A stretch of DNA of 64,000 nt from Pseudaquabacterium terrae (GCF_013266755.1 NZ_JABRWJ010000008.1:186001-250000), one strand, 5' to 3'. Shown: positions 8,550 to 16,962, numbered from the stretch's first letter. A program made the numbers and translations. Notes: generated by a model from the letters alone, not told the origin.

Positions 8550-8616
8550 CGTCAGTAAATACAGAGAAGAAGAGAGAGGGAAGGGAAGAGCAGTGAGAAA
8601 GACCCCCGGACACCCC
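8513..8616. repeat. Perfect 16-bp inverted repeat across the primase stop
   Basis: GGGGTGTCCGGGGGTC at 8513-8528, inside the coding region, is exactly complementary to 8601-8616 beyond the stop. The 72-nt loop is purine-rich (AGAGAAGAAGAGAGAGG). It could be a long-loop terminator or processing site, or part of a replication signal. Confidence 0.55.
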
Positions 8617-8811
8617 CAGCCGGCAATCAAAGTAGTGCAAGATGCGCGGCATTCGCTGCCACTACGTTTAAAAGAAATGACACAAACGCGCAGCGCATGG
8701 CATCATGTGGCCGTCAGTCGCTAAATAGCGGCCCAGACAAAGACGAAGGCCCGATGCTGCAGCAACAGCCCGGGCCCTCTGACCACTCGCAGCTAAACAG
8801 GAGCGTGCGCA
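8550..8811. other. Intergenic leader between the primase gene and the next gene
   Basis: The 262 bp contain the second arm of the 16-bp inverted repeat, a short palindrome CGCTA-AA-TAGCG at 8719-8730 that resembles the 20-bp motif, and a GC-rich hairpin with arms GGCCCG (8748-8753) and CGGGCC (8771-8776). An AGGAG Shine-Dalgarno for the gene at 8812 completes it. No ORF here is convincing. Confidence 0.5.
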
Positions 8812-9255
8812 ATGGCTATCCACGAGTCTACGTCTTGCCCGGTCGATCCGGCATCCCCAGTTTTCTACATCCTGGCCGACGGCATCAAGCGTTTCGCGCC
8901 GCGAGCCGACGAACTGTGTTGGCGCGACCTCCCCCCGGAAGAGGGCCGCATCGTCAGCTACGAGCCCTTCACGGAATGCCCAGTGCTCCGGCTCGCAAAC
9001 GCATCGGCGTCGGCAGCGGGCTATGCGTCCGCCGAGGGCTGGGCCGCGCTGCGTGATGATCCGTTCCGCGCCGTCGGGCTGTTCGCCAGCGCCGAGGCCG
9101 CTCTCGGGGCCGCAATCGATCTGTTGGAGGATGCAGACGACGATGGCGAGCATCGCCCCACCGTGCGCGCCCTGCGAGCGCTTGAAGTCGAAGCGCGCCG
9201 CGGGCACTGGCGCGCGTGCCTGCGGTACTCACGAAATACCACGAGGACAAATTGA
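8812..9255 (+). CDS. Hypothetical element protein, acidic
   Basis: This 147-aa protein has an AGGAG Shine-Dalgarno 9 bases before ATG 8812. It is acidic in the middle (LLEDADDDGEH) and shows the phrase SPVFYILADGIKRFAPRADELCW near the start. I recognise no domain. Its stop overlaps the next start (TGATG), so it is coupled to the following small gene. The region between primase and structural genes often holds element-specific accessory proteins. Confidence 0.6.
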   Translation: MAIHESTSCPVDPASPVFYILADGIKRFAPRADELCWRDLPPEEGRIVSYEPFTECPVLRLANASASAAGYASAEGWAALRDDPFRAVGLFASAEAALGAAIDLLEDADDDGEHRPTVRALRALEVEARRGHWRACLRYSRNTTRTN

Positions 9256-9494
9256 TGATGGACGCCGACAAGATCCCTACGCTGGAACGACTCGCTGCTG
9301 CAGCCGACGTGCTGTCGTGGCTTGGCAATCGAGCAAGTCTCTTACCCGACGACCAACCCAACGGCGTGACGATGGGGCTGCAATTGACACTCGCCGCTTC
9401 CTACCTCGTGGAGTACCAAAGGCACCTCGTCGACGGCATGGAACCTTACGATGCCCTCTTAGCCACGGCACGAGGCGAACTGCGGCTGACCTGA
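9255..9494 (+). CDS. Hypothetical small helical element protein
   Basis: The protein is 79 aa from ATG 9255, which overlaps the previous stop by one base and has an AGGAC-type Shine-Dalgarno. It is predicted helical throughout. It ends YDALLATARGELRLT, close to the end of the protein at 16959-17303 (HDALLATARGTNPLHL). The two may therefore be paralogous or share an interaction motif. The function is unknown. Confidence 0.6.
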   Translation: MMDADKIPTLERLAAAADVLSWLGNRASLLPDDQPNGVTMGLQLTLAASYLVEYQRHLVDGMEPYDALLATARGELRLT

Positions 9495-9517
9495 GCCGCG
9501 CTTGGGCGGACCGGCAG

Positions 9518-9784
9518 ATGACAGTGGACAGGCGTCGGGAGACGCCCCACGCGTGGGCGCCGCCTGACCTCACGCGCGACGAGATAGCGGAGATATGCCG
9601 ACCGCTGCAGCAAGGGGCCGCGCAAGTGCGGTTCCTTCGCTCGCTCGGGCTGCGCGTTGAGCGTCGACCGGACGGCTCGCCACTGGTGAACCGTCAGCAT
9701 TACACCGCGGTCCGCGGCGCCGTCATCCAGCCGGCGATGCTCACCAGTCGGGATGACTGGCAACCGCCGACGCGGCGCAAATAG
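9518..9784 (+). CDS. DUF4224-domain phage protein
   Basis: The protein is 88 aa from ATG 9518. Its core LTRDEIAEICRPLQQGAAQV, followed by FLRSLGLRVERRPDGSPLVNR, is the DUF4224 signature found in many prophages and integrative elements, often near integrases. The biochemical role is unknown; the short basic fold suggests nucleic-acid binding. The ATG lacks a strong Shine-Dalgarno, and a GTG two codons downstream (9524) is an alternative. Confidence 0.75.
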   Translation: MTVDRRRETPHAWAPPDLTRDEIAEICRPLQQGAAQVRFLRSLGLRVERRPDGSPLVNRQHYTAVRGAVIQPAMLTSRDDWQPPTRRK

Positions 9785-9982
9785 TTTCCGGGGACCCAGC
9801 GAAACGACAGACGCACACGGGGGGGCAAAGACGCCCACCCGTCGGCGAGTTTTGGGCTCGGAAATCTTGAACATGCGTGGGTTCGCAGGGTTCGCTGCGC
9901 CGTTTCGGTCGGCTGCGATCGATCCATAGCGAAATCGCGGTGATTAACTTGCGTTCGCTGCGTGCGTACCGTTCGCACCGCA
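9785..9982. other. Intergenic candidate control or origin region
   Basis: This 198-bp gap holds four same-strand copies of GTTCGC (9881-9886, 9890-9895, 9953-9958, 9971-9976) and copy 2 of the 20-bp motif (9925-9944). Clustered short direct repeats beside a P4-type primase-helicase resemble iteron origins. They could equally be operators for the HTH gene that follows. Confidence 0.4.
9925..9944 (+). promoter_or_regulatory. Copy 2 of the conserved 20-bp motif
   Basis: CATAGCGAAATCGCGGTGAT lies 39 bp before the HTH gene. It differs from 5606-5625 at two positions and contains the inverted repeat GCGA-AA-TCGC. It is a probable operator for an element regulator. Confidence 0.45.
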
Positions 9983-10210
9983 ATGCAGCCCGACTCCACC
10001 CCCCGCCTCGAACGCTTGAGCAGCTTCGCACGAGAACTCGGCGTGTCCGAGCACGTCGCGAAGCGGCTTCTCACGGACGGGCAGTTGCCGATCCGTTTCG
10101 TTGAAGTCGGGGACCACCGCAAGGTCACGTTCGTGCACTCGGCCGACGCGGCCCGGTGGCGCGAGGAATACGACCGGCCGCATCCCGCCCTGATGACGGA
10201 TCACCAATGA
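9983..10210 (+). CDS. Helix-turn-helix DNA-binding protein
   Basis: This 75-aa protein starts at ATG 9983; an upstream in-frame start at 9962 is possible. It contains an excisionase/MerR-type HTH: RLSSFARELGVSEHVAKRLL, then a wing-like PIRFVEVGDHRKVTFV. It is the first gene of a tightly coupled operon of eleven genes that includes the portal and tape measure genes. A regulatory or DNA-bending role is likely. Confidence 0.7.
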   Translation: MQPDSTPRLERLSSFARELGVSEHVAKRLLTDGQLPIRFVEVGDHRKVTFVHSADAARWREEYDRPHPALMTDHQ

Positions 10211-10530
10211 AGAACTTGAACATGCTGCAGGCATGGGCGCGCACTCTTGGGCGCCCGACTTCCCGGCAGCACGAACAGCATCGCTGCGCGGTGTTGCTCG
10301 ACTGGATCGGCGAGGAGGACGTGCCCACCGAGTCGGCGGCCGAGTTTGCCGAGCGCTTCGAAGAGGTCAAACCGATCCTTGATGCGATTGACCGCGACCG
10401 TGCGCGCAAAACGCCGAGGCAAGCCGCCGCAGAGATTCGCGCCGCCCTGGCGAAGCCGAAGACGATCGCGCCCGCCGAGTACGACCCGCAAGCCGTGTGG
10501 CTTGCCCTGCGCGCGAGGAGCGCCAAGTGA
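10207..10530 (+). CDS. Hypothetical element protein
   Basis: This 107-aa protein starts at ATG 10207 in an ATGA overlap with the HTH gene. It is helical and rich in charged residues (SAAEFAERFEEVKPILDAID). The segment DRDRARKTPRQAAAEIRAAL could bind nucleic acid. No known family is recognised. It lies second in the coupled operon. Confidence 0.55.
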   Translation: MKNLNMLQAWARTLGRPTSRQHEQHRCAVLLDWIGEEDVPTESAAEFAERFEEVKPILDAIDRDRARKTPRQAAAEIRAALAKPKTIAPAEYDPQAVWLALRARSAK

Positions 10531-10892
10531 ACGAACGACTCGCACAACTACAAATCCGGCTCGCGTTGCTCAATGCTCAAACTGCGGGGCTGTCGCAAGC
10601 TCGGGCAGCGGCCGCCGAGTATCACTCGCGCTTTCGTGCAGCCATCTCACGCCATGGCGCGATGGTGTCTGCCGCCGACTTGCCCGCCCTTGCCGCGCTG
10701 CCCGCGAGCGAGCTGCAAGCACAAGGCGTCGACCCCGGCGACTTGAACCGAGCAATCAAAGACGTTCGTTTCTGCGAGGCGATCGAGCGAGAGCACAGGC
10801 GCTTGATTGTCGAAGTGGAACCGCTCCGCACGTTGATCGAGCGAATCGAAAAGGAGAGGTCGACCGACGATCAATGGAAGGCCGCATCATGA
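10527..10892 (+). CDS. Hypothetical coiled-coil element protein
   Basis: This 121-aa protein starts at GTG 10527 in a GTGA overlap, with GAGGAG as Shine-Dalgarno. It is almost entirely helical with heptad-like leucines at the start (NERLAQLQIRLALLNAQT) and end (LIVEVEPLRTLIERIEKER). The function is unknown. Proteins of this shape upstream of portal genes sometimes act in head assembly, but nothing here proves that. Confidence 0.55.
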   Translation: MNERLAQLQIRLALLNAQTAGLSQARAAAAEYHSRFRAAISRHGAMVSAADLPALAALPASELQAQGVDPGDLNRAIKDVRFCEAIEREHRRLIVEVEPLRTLIERIEKERSTDDQWKAAS

Positions 10893-11359
10893 CGACCGAC
10901 TTCAACACCCTCCGCGCGCGCATCCAGGCGCTGACGGAAGAGCGCAAGCAGCTCGACTTCTACGCGCTGAACACCGCCGAGACGCGCGCCGCAGTCGAGC
11001 GCGCTATGACGACGGCCGCCGAGTCCTACCGTGGCGGCAAGCTGCGGCAAGCGGCAGGCGATACGGCAATCAAGGGCGTGTTCCACCTTGATGTGGCCGC
11101 ATCGGACGTGCTGCCGCTGCTCGCAACGGTGCTTAGCCCGAAGAAGGTAGCCGAGGCACTCACGAGCAACCTTGCCGAAGTCGAGGACGGCCCGAAGGCG
11201 TCCGACCGCAGCAAGCGTGTCAAAGAGATCGAGGCCGAACTGCTCGAACTGGGACGCGAGGAAGAGCGCTTCATCCGCGCCGCCGAAGCGAAGGGCCACT
11301 ACATCCCGCGGCGTGCTGATGCCGACGCGTCGATTGTGCTCGCGGAGACCCTGCAATGA
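10889..11359 (+). CDS. Hypothetical coiled-coil protein upstream of the portal gene
   Basis: This 156-aa protein starts at ATG 10889 (ATGA overlap). It has an N-terminal coiled coil (FNTLRARIQALTEERKQLDF), a middle LSPKKVAEALTSNLAEVEDG, and a second coiled coil (RVKEIEAELLELGREEERF). It occupies the place where lambda-like phages carry terminase and gpW, but shows neither terminase motifs nor a gpW fold. Confidence 0.55.
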   Translation: MTTDFNTLRARIQALTEERKQLDFYALNTAETRAAVERAMTTAAESYRGGKLRQAAGDTAIKGVFHLDVAASDVLPLLATVLSPKKVAEALTSNLAEVEDGPKASDRSKRVKEIEAELLELGREEERFIRAAEAKGHYIPRRADADASIVLAETLQ

Positions 11360-13062
11360 AGGGCCGTTTCCGAGATGCCAAGGCCGTCGCGGACTTCATG
11401 GCTCGTTACGACGCGGGTGGCACCGGCCGCCGCGTCAAGTCCTGGCAGCCGCCCAGCAGCGGCCCACGCGACGCACTTCAGCCGGGCTTCGAGCGCCTTC
11501 GCAACCGGGGCCGCGACGTAGCGCGGAACGACTGGGCAGGCGAGTCGGGCGTTCAGAAGTGGACGACTACGCTCATCGGCACCGGCATTCAACCGCGATG
11601 GGCCGACCCAACCGTGAATGAAGCGTGGGAGCGGCAAGGGCGTACCTGCGACGCAGACGGCGTCAGCGATGTCTACGGGATGCAGGCGCTGGGCGTGCGC
11701 TCGTGGATCGGCTCGGGCGAGGTCTTCTTGCGATTGCGCGTCCGCAATGACTCGCTCGTGGCTCGTGGGTTTCTCGCATCGCCGGTGCAGTATCAACTCA
11801 TCGAGTCGGATTTCTGCCCGATGTTCGACGCGGATCAGTGGGACGGCATGCCGAAGGACCACTACATCCGGCAGGGTATCGAGCTGAACCGGTACGGCCG
11901 CCGCGTGGCGTATTGGATGTACCCGGAGCACCCGGGCGATCGGTCGCGCGGCATCTCTCCGGGCAAGCACGACCTCATCCGCATCCGCGCGGAGGAAATC
12001 AGCCACGTGTTCGAGCCGCTGCGCCCGGGTCAACTCCGCGGCGTGTCGCCGCTGGCGCCGATTCTGGTCAGGCTGCGCAATGCGGCCGACTTTGAAGACG
12101 CAACGCTTGACCGTCAGAAGCTCGGCAATCTCTTTGTCGCGTTCCTGAAGCGAAACATTCCGGCTGGCGCGCACCTCGAATACGATCCGGTCACCGGCTT
12201 GCCGGTCTTCTACAACCAGAAGGGCGACCCGCTCGCAGGCCTCGAACCTGGCATGTTCCAAGAGCTGATGCCGGGCGAGGAGATGCAGTTCGCGAACCCG
12301 CCTGACCCCGCGGCCTCGTACCCCGATTTCATGCGAGTGACCAATCGAGGAACCGCGGCAGGGCTTGGACTGCCCTACGAGCTGTTCGCCGGTGACATCC
12401 AAGACGTCAGCGACCGCACGCTGCGCGTCATCATCAACGAGTTCCGCCGCTACGCCGAGCAGCGCATCTGGACGATCGTCATTCCGAAACTGTGTCAGCC
12501 TATGGTCGATTGGTGGGCGATCTACGGCGCGGGCAACATCGCCCATTCGGTTGCGAGCCGCCCGACGTGGCACCCGCAGGGCTGGCCGTACATCCACCCC
12601 GTGCAAGACGTGGAGGGCAAGGTCAAGGCGATCGAAGCCGGCCTCACATCGCGATCGGCGGTGATCAGCGAACGCGGCGACGATCCGCGCGGAGTCGCGC
12701 GCCAGATCGCGGAAGACGCCGAGCTGTTTCCCGTAGCGCCGCCGACGGTTGCGCCCGCGGTCGCGTCGATGCCCGATGACCTACGGCGCTTCGAAGCCCG
12801 CGCCGCCGACCAGCAAATCGCGATGGTCAACATCCTGGCGAACCTCGTTCCGGCCATCACCGGCAAGGCCGATGCCGCGTCGCTGACGCGTGCAATCGAC
12901 GCTATCAAGGTGACGGCCGAGGCAGCCAAGGCCGCCGCGGAGAAGGCGATCGACGTGAACGTGTTGATGCCCGATCGCAAGCGAGAGACCAACGTCGAGT
13001 ATGACGCGGCGTCCGGCGAGATCGTCAAGAGCACGACCATCGAAACGTCCCTGCTGCAATGA
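11356..13062 (+). CDS. Phage portal protein, lambda (gpB) family
   Basis: The protein has 568 aa, close to lambda gpB. Family features include the N-terminal RDVARNDWAGESGVQKW, the phrase ESDFCPMFDADQWDGMPKDH, YGRRVAYWMYPEHPGD, the conserved GQLRGVSPLAPILVRLR core, and RTLRVIINEFRRYAEQRIW. Portals form the dodecameric ring at the capsid vertex through which DNA is packaged. The reading frame is intact and coupled to its neighbours on both sides. What is unusual is that no terminase precedes it and no protease or capsid gene follows it. Confidence 0.92.
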   Translation: MKGRFRDAKAVADFMARYDAGGTGRRVKSWQPPSSGPRDALQPGFERLRNRGRDVARNDWAGESGVQKWTTTLIGTGIQPRWADPTVNEAWERQGRTCDADGVSDVYGMQALGVRSWIGSGEVFLRLRVRNDSLVARGFLASPVQYQLIESDFCPMFDADQWDGMPKDHYIRQGIELNRYGRRVAYWMYPEHPGDRSRGISPGKHDLIRIRAEEISHVFEPLRPGQLRGVSPLAPILVRLRNAADFEDATLDRQKLGNLFVAFLKRNIPAGAHLEYDPVTGLPVFYNQKGDPLAGLEPGMFQELMPGEEMQFANPPDPAASYPDFMRVTNRGTAAGLGLPYELFAGDIQDVSDRTLRVIINEFRRYAEQRIWTIVIPKLCQPMVDWWAIYGAGNIAHSVASRPTWHPQGWPYIHPVQDVEGKVKAIEAGLTSRSAVISERGDDPRGVARQIAEDAELFPVAPPTVAPAVASMPDDLRRFEARAADQQIAMVNILANLVPAITGKADAASLTRAIDAIKVTAEAAKAAAEKAIDVNVLMPDRKRETNVEYDAASGEIVKSTTIETSLLQ

Positions 13063-13253
13063 TCGACCCGAACATCATCCCCAACACGTCGACGCAACAC
13101 CGCGTGCTCGACGAGATCGCCCGCCGCGGGCTGTCACTCGTTCGCCGCCCGGACGAGTCGCTTCGTCTGTCGGGCAACGGCTGCACGATCGTCGTCACCG
13201 AACTGTGCCGGCTGACGCTTGAGCACGTGCGACGCGCGAGCGAGGGGCGATAG
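13059..13253 (+). CDS. Small protein between portal and tape measure genes
   Basis: The protein is 64 aa, starts in an ATGA overlap with the portal gene, and ends (TAG) directly against the tape measure ATG. It is weakly basic, with the phrase QHRVLDEIARRGLSLVRRPD. It could be a head-tail connector or regulator, but I recognise no family. It takes the place where phages normally carry capsid and tail genes. Confidence 0.6.
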   Translation: MIDPNIIPNTSTQHRVLDEIARRGLSLVRRPDESLRLSGNGCTIVVTELCRLTLEHVRRASEGR

Positions 13254-16200
13254 ATGGCAACCGGATCGAAGCGTGACGTTACGCTCGGCGTCGAGGTCGA
13301 GACGACCGGTGAACAGGGGCTGCGCGACCTCGCCGGGGAGATGCGCGGCCTATCGACCGCAGCGGCTGCAGCGCAGAAGGCCGAGGCTGCAGCCCGCGCT
13401 GATGACAACGCAGCGAAGGCTGCCGTCCGTGAGCGTGCCCTGGAGCTGCGCCGGCTGAAGACCGAGACCGACGCCGCGAGTCGTGCCACGGTCGAGCACC
13501 AAGAGGCGGAGCGCGCCGCAACCCGTGCCCTGAACGATGCGCGGGCAGCGGCGAACGGTACTGCTTCGGCGCTCGCAAAGAAGGCCGCCGAGACTCGCCA
13601 GGCCGCTGCAGCCACGGAGCAACTGCAGACCGAGATCGACGCCACCACGCGAGCGAGTGTCGCGGGCAACAGCGCGCTATCTGACTCGCTGAAGTCTGTA
13701 GGCGGGCAGCTCACGCTGCTTCGCGGCATCGCAACCGCGGCCCTCGGCGGGACGCTGGTCGGCGGACTGGCCCGGGAACTTGCCGAGACTGCCGATGCGG
13801 CCGCGAACCTCCAGGCAAGCGTCAAGCTCGCAACCGGCGAGGGCCGAGCGTTCGCCGAGGCGTGGGCCGGCATCGGGCAGATTGCGCAGCGTACCGGCGC
13901 GGACCTCGAAGCGACGGGCACGCTGTTCGCGCGCATCTTGCAGGCGGGCAAGGAATTCGGCCTGGCGCAGCGTGACGCGCTCGCGCTGACCGAGGCCATC
14001 AATCAAGCCGTCGCGGTGTCGGGCGCATCAGCGCAGGCCAGCCAAGCGGCGATCACGCAACTGATCCAGGGCTTGCAATCGGGCGTCCTGCGAGGCGAGG
14101 AGTTCAACAGCGTGATGGAGCAGGCCCCGCGCCTCGCTCGCGCGCTGGCCGATGGGCTCGGCGTCACCACGGGTGAGCTTCGCAAGATGGCCGAGGCAGG
14201 CGCGCTGTCCTCGCAGACCGTCATTCAGGCGCTGCAGAGCCAGAGCAACACGCTGAAGCGTGAGTTCGAGTCGCTGCCGCCCACCGTCGGCCGCGCCATC
14301 ACGCAACTGTCGAATGCCTGGACCATCTATGTCGGCGAGACCTCGCAGGCGACCGGCGCGTCAAAGACCGCGGCCGATGCAATCTCGTTCCTCGCCGCGA
14401 ACCTCCGCACCGTGGCCGACCTGCTGTATGGAGTCGGCAAGGCCGGAGCGGCATACGTCGCTGTCAAGCTTGCCGCCGCGTTCATCGAGTCCGCAACTGG
14501 CGCGCGTGCCGCTGCTGCAGCGACGATCACCGCGACCGCTGCCACGACGGCCCACACCGCGGCGACCGTTGCCAACACCGCAGCGCAAGGGGCGAACGCT
14601 GCCGCCAGTGCCGGCGCTGCCGCCAGTGCTGGCCGGTTCGCGTCGATCATCGGATCGTTGAAGCTTGGCGCCCTTGCCCTTGTGGTCACGAACCTGAAGG
14701 AAATAGGGACCGCGATCGGCGAAGGCGCGGCCCGGCTCATGGGCTACGGCAAGTCGATCGATGCACTCGACGAGTCGCTGCGACGCGAGGAGGAGACGAC
14801 TCGGCGCAATGCTGCGGCGAAAGCCGAGCTGACCCAGCGCACCCTACAGGCAAGTGACGCGGCCCTCGGCCTCGGCAAGGAATCCAAGCGGCTGATCGGT
14901 GAGTTCGAAGGCGTCGAGCGCAAGGCGGGCAATGTGTCCGAGGCGCTGGAGAAGCTCGCCAAGGAATTGCGGCTCGGCGACATCAGCGGCATTCAGGCTG
15001 CCGGCGCTGCGCTAGACGCGCTGGCCGTCCGGGGCAAGATCAGCGCGGACAACGTGCGCGACGCGCTGTCAGCAGCGCTGAAGACCGAGGACTTGCTGCG
15101 CTTCGAAGTTCAGGCGCGGGCTGCCTTCGACGGCAGCGAGCAAGGCGCTCGCCGGCTGAAGGCCGCACTCGACGCGATCGCCGACGAGTCCCTGCGCCGT
15201 GCTGGCACCAGTGCCGAAGAGCTGGCTACCGGGTTCAGCAAGGCGACGACAAGCATCATCAACGATGTCGACATCGTTGCGAAGACTCTACGCGACCTCG
15301 GAGTGACCGGCGAGGATGCCGGCCGCGCGTTGACGGCGGCACTGGACAAGGCGACGGCCGCAGCGAGCACGGAACGCGCCGTGCAGGCTGTTATCGACCG
15401 TCTGCAGGCGCTGGGCAAGGAAGGGTTGCTAAGCGGCGAGCGCGTCGCCGCAGGCTTGGAGAAGGCGAAGGCCAAGCTCGACGACTTGAAGCCGGGCATC
15501 AACTCACTCGACGAAGCGCTGAAGAACTTCGGACTTCAGACGCAGGCGCAGATACAGCAAACGGCCGACAAGCTCGCCGAGTCCTACCGTGTGATATCCA
15601 CGTCGGCCGGTGTCTCGCTGCAGCAGCAGATCGAGGCCTACGGCAAGTGGCGCGCAGCCGCCCTTGCTGCGTCGGGAGGTGTCGAGTCCGGGCACCTTGC
15701 CGAACAGCGTGTGATCCTGCAGAACCGCGCCGCTGTGGCTGGGCTCGGCGACGACTACGAGCGCCACATCGGCGGGCGAGCGCGACGGGCAATCCGGGAG
15801 GTGGCGGGCGAGCTTGCGCAACTGAACGCGCAGGCCGGTTCCCTGTCGTCGTCCTTCGACAAGACCAGCCAAGCGGCGCGCAGTATCGTCGGCGGTGCGA
15901 CCTACGACAAAGACAACTTTGCGACGGGGCCGGACGGGCAGCGCATCACCGCGGGCTCGCAGCTCGAACCCCCGGACAAGTCGGGCAACTGGACGTTCAT
16001 CAGCGACGCGTCGGCGTCGGCCGGTCAGCAAACGGTGACGCTGCCTAACGGCCGGCGCACGACGGGCATCGGCGTTGCGCGGGTCGGCTACTGGGTGCGC
16101 ACGGACGGGCCGGGCGCGTCGTTCGGATTCCGTGCGTTCGAGGGCTCCCAGCAGTTCGGGTTCTTCGGCGGGCCGAACCTCAACGACTTGGGCTCGACCA

Positions 16201-16391
16201 CAACGGCCCCCGCGCCGACCGTGCGCGCTCCCTCGGCCGCTCCGGCGCCGTCGAGCGGCACCCCCGTGACCATCAACGTCAACGGCAAGCCGACAACGAT
16301 CAACGTAGCCAACGATGACGAGGCGGCCGCGCTGGCGCGACTGGTCGAGCTGCTCTCACAGGGTTTCATGGCTTCAGAGGGGGGCGTATGA
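13254..16391 (+). CDS. Tape measure protein
   Basis: The protein has 1,045 aa. The N-terminal ~140 residues are alanine-rich coiled coil. The tape-measure domain follows at about residues 150-340, with GVLRGEEFNSVMEQAPRLAR, then ADGLGVTTGELRKMAEAGAL and SSQTVIQAL. A hydrophobic alanine-rich stretch occupies about 400-480, then more coiled coil. A beta-rich C-terminus (GYWVRTDGPGASFGFRAFEG) ends in a proline-rich linker and VTINVNGKPTTINV. Tape measure proteins set tail length and enter the host envelope during DNA ejection. It is intact, yet no tail tube, tail terminator or baseplate gene accompanies it. Confidence 0.92.
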   Translation: MATGSKRDVTLGVEVETTGEQGLRDLAGEMRGLSTAAAAAQKAEAAARADDNAAKAAVRERALELRRLKTETDAASRATVEHQEAERAATRALNDARAAANGTASALAKKAAETRQAAAATEQLQTEIDATTRASVAGNSALSDSLKSVGGQLTLLRGIATAALGGTLVGGLARELAETADAAANLQASVKLATGEGRAFAEAWAGIGQIAQRTGADLEATGTLFARILQAGKEFGLAQRDALALTEAINQAVAVSGASAQASQAAITQLIQGLQSGVLRGEEFNSVMEQAPRLARALADGLGVTTGELRKMAEAGALSSQTVIQALQSQSNTLKREFESLPPTVGRAITQLSNAWTIYVGETSQATGASKTAADAISFLAANLRTVADLLYGVGKAGAAYVAVKLAAAFIESATGARAAAAATITATAATTAHTAATVANTAAQGANAAASAGAAASAGRFASIIGSLKLGALALVVTNLKEIGTAIGEGAARLMGYGKSIDALDESLRREEETTRRNAAAKAELTQRTLQASDAALGLGKESKRLIGEFEGVERKAGNVSEALEKLAKELRLGDISGIQAAGAALDALAVRGKISADNVRDALSAALKTEDLLRFEVQARAAFDGSEQGARRLKAALDAIADESLRRAGTSAEELATGFSKATTSIINDVDIVAKTLRDLGVTGEDAGRALTAALDKATAAASTERAVQAVIDRLQALGKEGLLSGERVAAGLEKAKAKLDDLKPGINSLDEALKNFGLQTQAQIQQTADKLAESYRVISTSAGVSLQQQIEAYGKWRAAALAASGGVESGHLAEQRVILQNRAAVAGLGDDYERHIGGRARRAIREVAGELAQLNAQAGSLSSSFDKTSQAARSIVGGATYDKDNFATGPDGQRITAGSQLEPPDKSGNWTFISDASASAGQQTVTLPNGRRTTGIGVARVGYWVRTDGPGASFGFRAFEGSQQFGFFGGPNLNDLGSTTTAPAPTVRAPSAAPAPSSGTPVTINVNGKPTTINVANDDEAAALARLVELLSQGFMASEGGV

Positions 16392-16666
16392 CCATTGGAC
16401 TGCACGAATACGGCGGGTTCGCCATAAGCCCCCGGCCGTTCCCTGCGCCCGGCGCTGTGTGCGCCGTGGTCGAGCTGGCCGAGCTTCAGGCCTTGCACGC
16501 CCTCGCGCGCCAGATGTTCGAGCACATCGCTGCGATGCCCGACAACCGCCTGGCGGTGCACTTCGCTGATCGCGTTGTGCGGCGCATCGGCGCGCTGCCG
16601 CAACACGTTGCTGTTATGCCACCCCGCGCCGACCGGCGCACTTCACCTGAGAACGACCCCCTATGA
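16388..16666 (+). CDS. Hypothetical element protein
   Basis: This 92-aa protein starts in an ATGA overlap with the tape measure gene. Its middle is helical (VVELAELQALHALARQMFEH) and its C-terminus is basic and proline-rich. No family is recognised. Its position directly after the tape measure gene suggests a small assembly or accessory protein. Confidence 0.55.
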   Translation: MTIGLHEYGGFAISPRPFPAPGAVCAVVELAELQALHALARQMFEHIAAMPDNRLAVHFADRVVRRIGALPQHVAVMPPRADRRTSPENDPL

Positions 16667-16962
16667 GCAATGATGCCGCGCAGGAACTGAAACAAGGAGG
16701 CGTGGCCCTTGTGGCCGCCTTCGACTCCATAAAGTCATGCCTCGATCGGCTTCGCGCCGCCCTCGAAGCCGTCCATCCGGGCGTACCGGGAACGTACGAG
16801 GCGGGAAGACAGACAGCCGAGGCGATATCAACCGGCGCTGATATGAAGCTCATCGTGCTGGAGAGCCGCAAGCAAGCGCTGGCGTTTTTCGAGGGCATGA
16901 AGGACGAATTTCAAAGCATCTACCAACAAGCACCTTCCGCGAACTCTGAGGAATCATCATGA
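16663..16962 (+). CDS. Hypothetical helical element protein
   Basis: This 99-aa protein is coupled by ATGA to its neighbours on both sides. It is helical, with KQGGVALVAAFDSIKSCLDR near the start and RKQALAFFEGMKDEFQSIYQ near the end. No domain is recognised. It is the ninth gene of the coupled operon. Confidence 0.5.
   Translation: MSNDAAQELKQGGVALVAAFDSIKSCLDRLRAALEAVHPGVPGTYEAGRQTAEAISTGADMKLIVLESRKQALAFFEGMKDEFQSIYQQAPSANSEESS

Noticed and set aside
10207-11359. Terminase small or large subunit before the portal gene
   Set aside because: None of the three genes has an ATPase Walker motif, nuclease motif or HTH typical of terminases.
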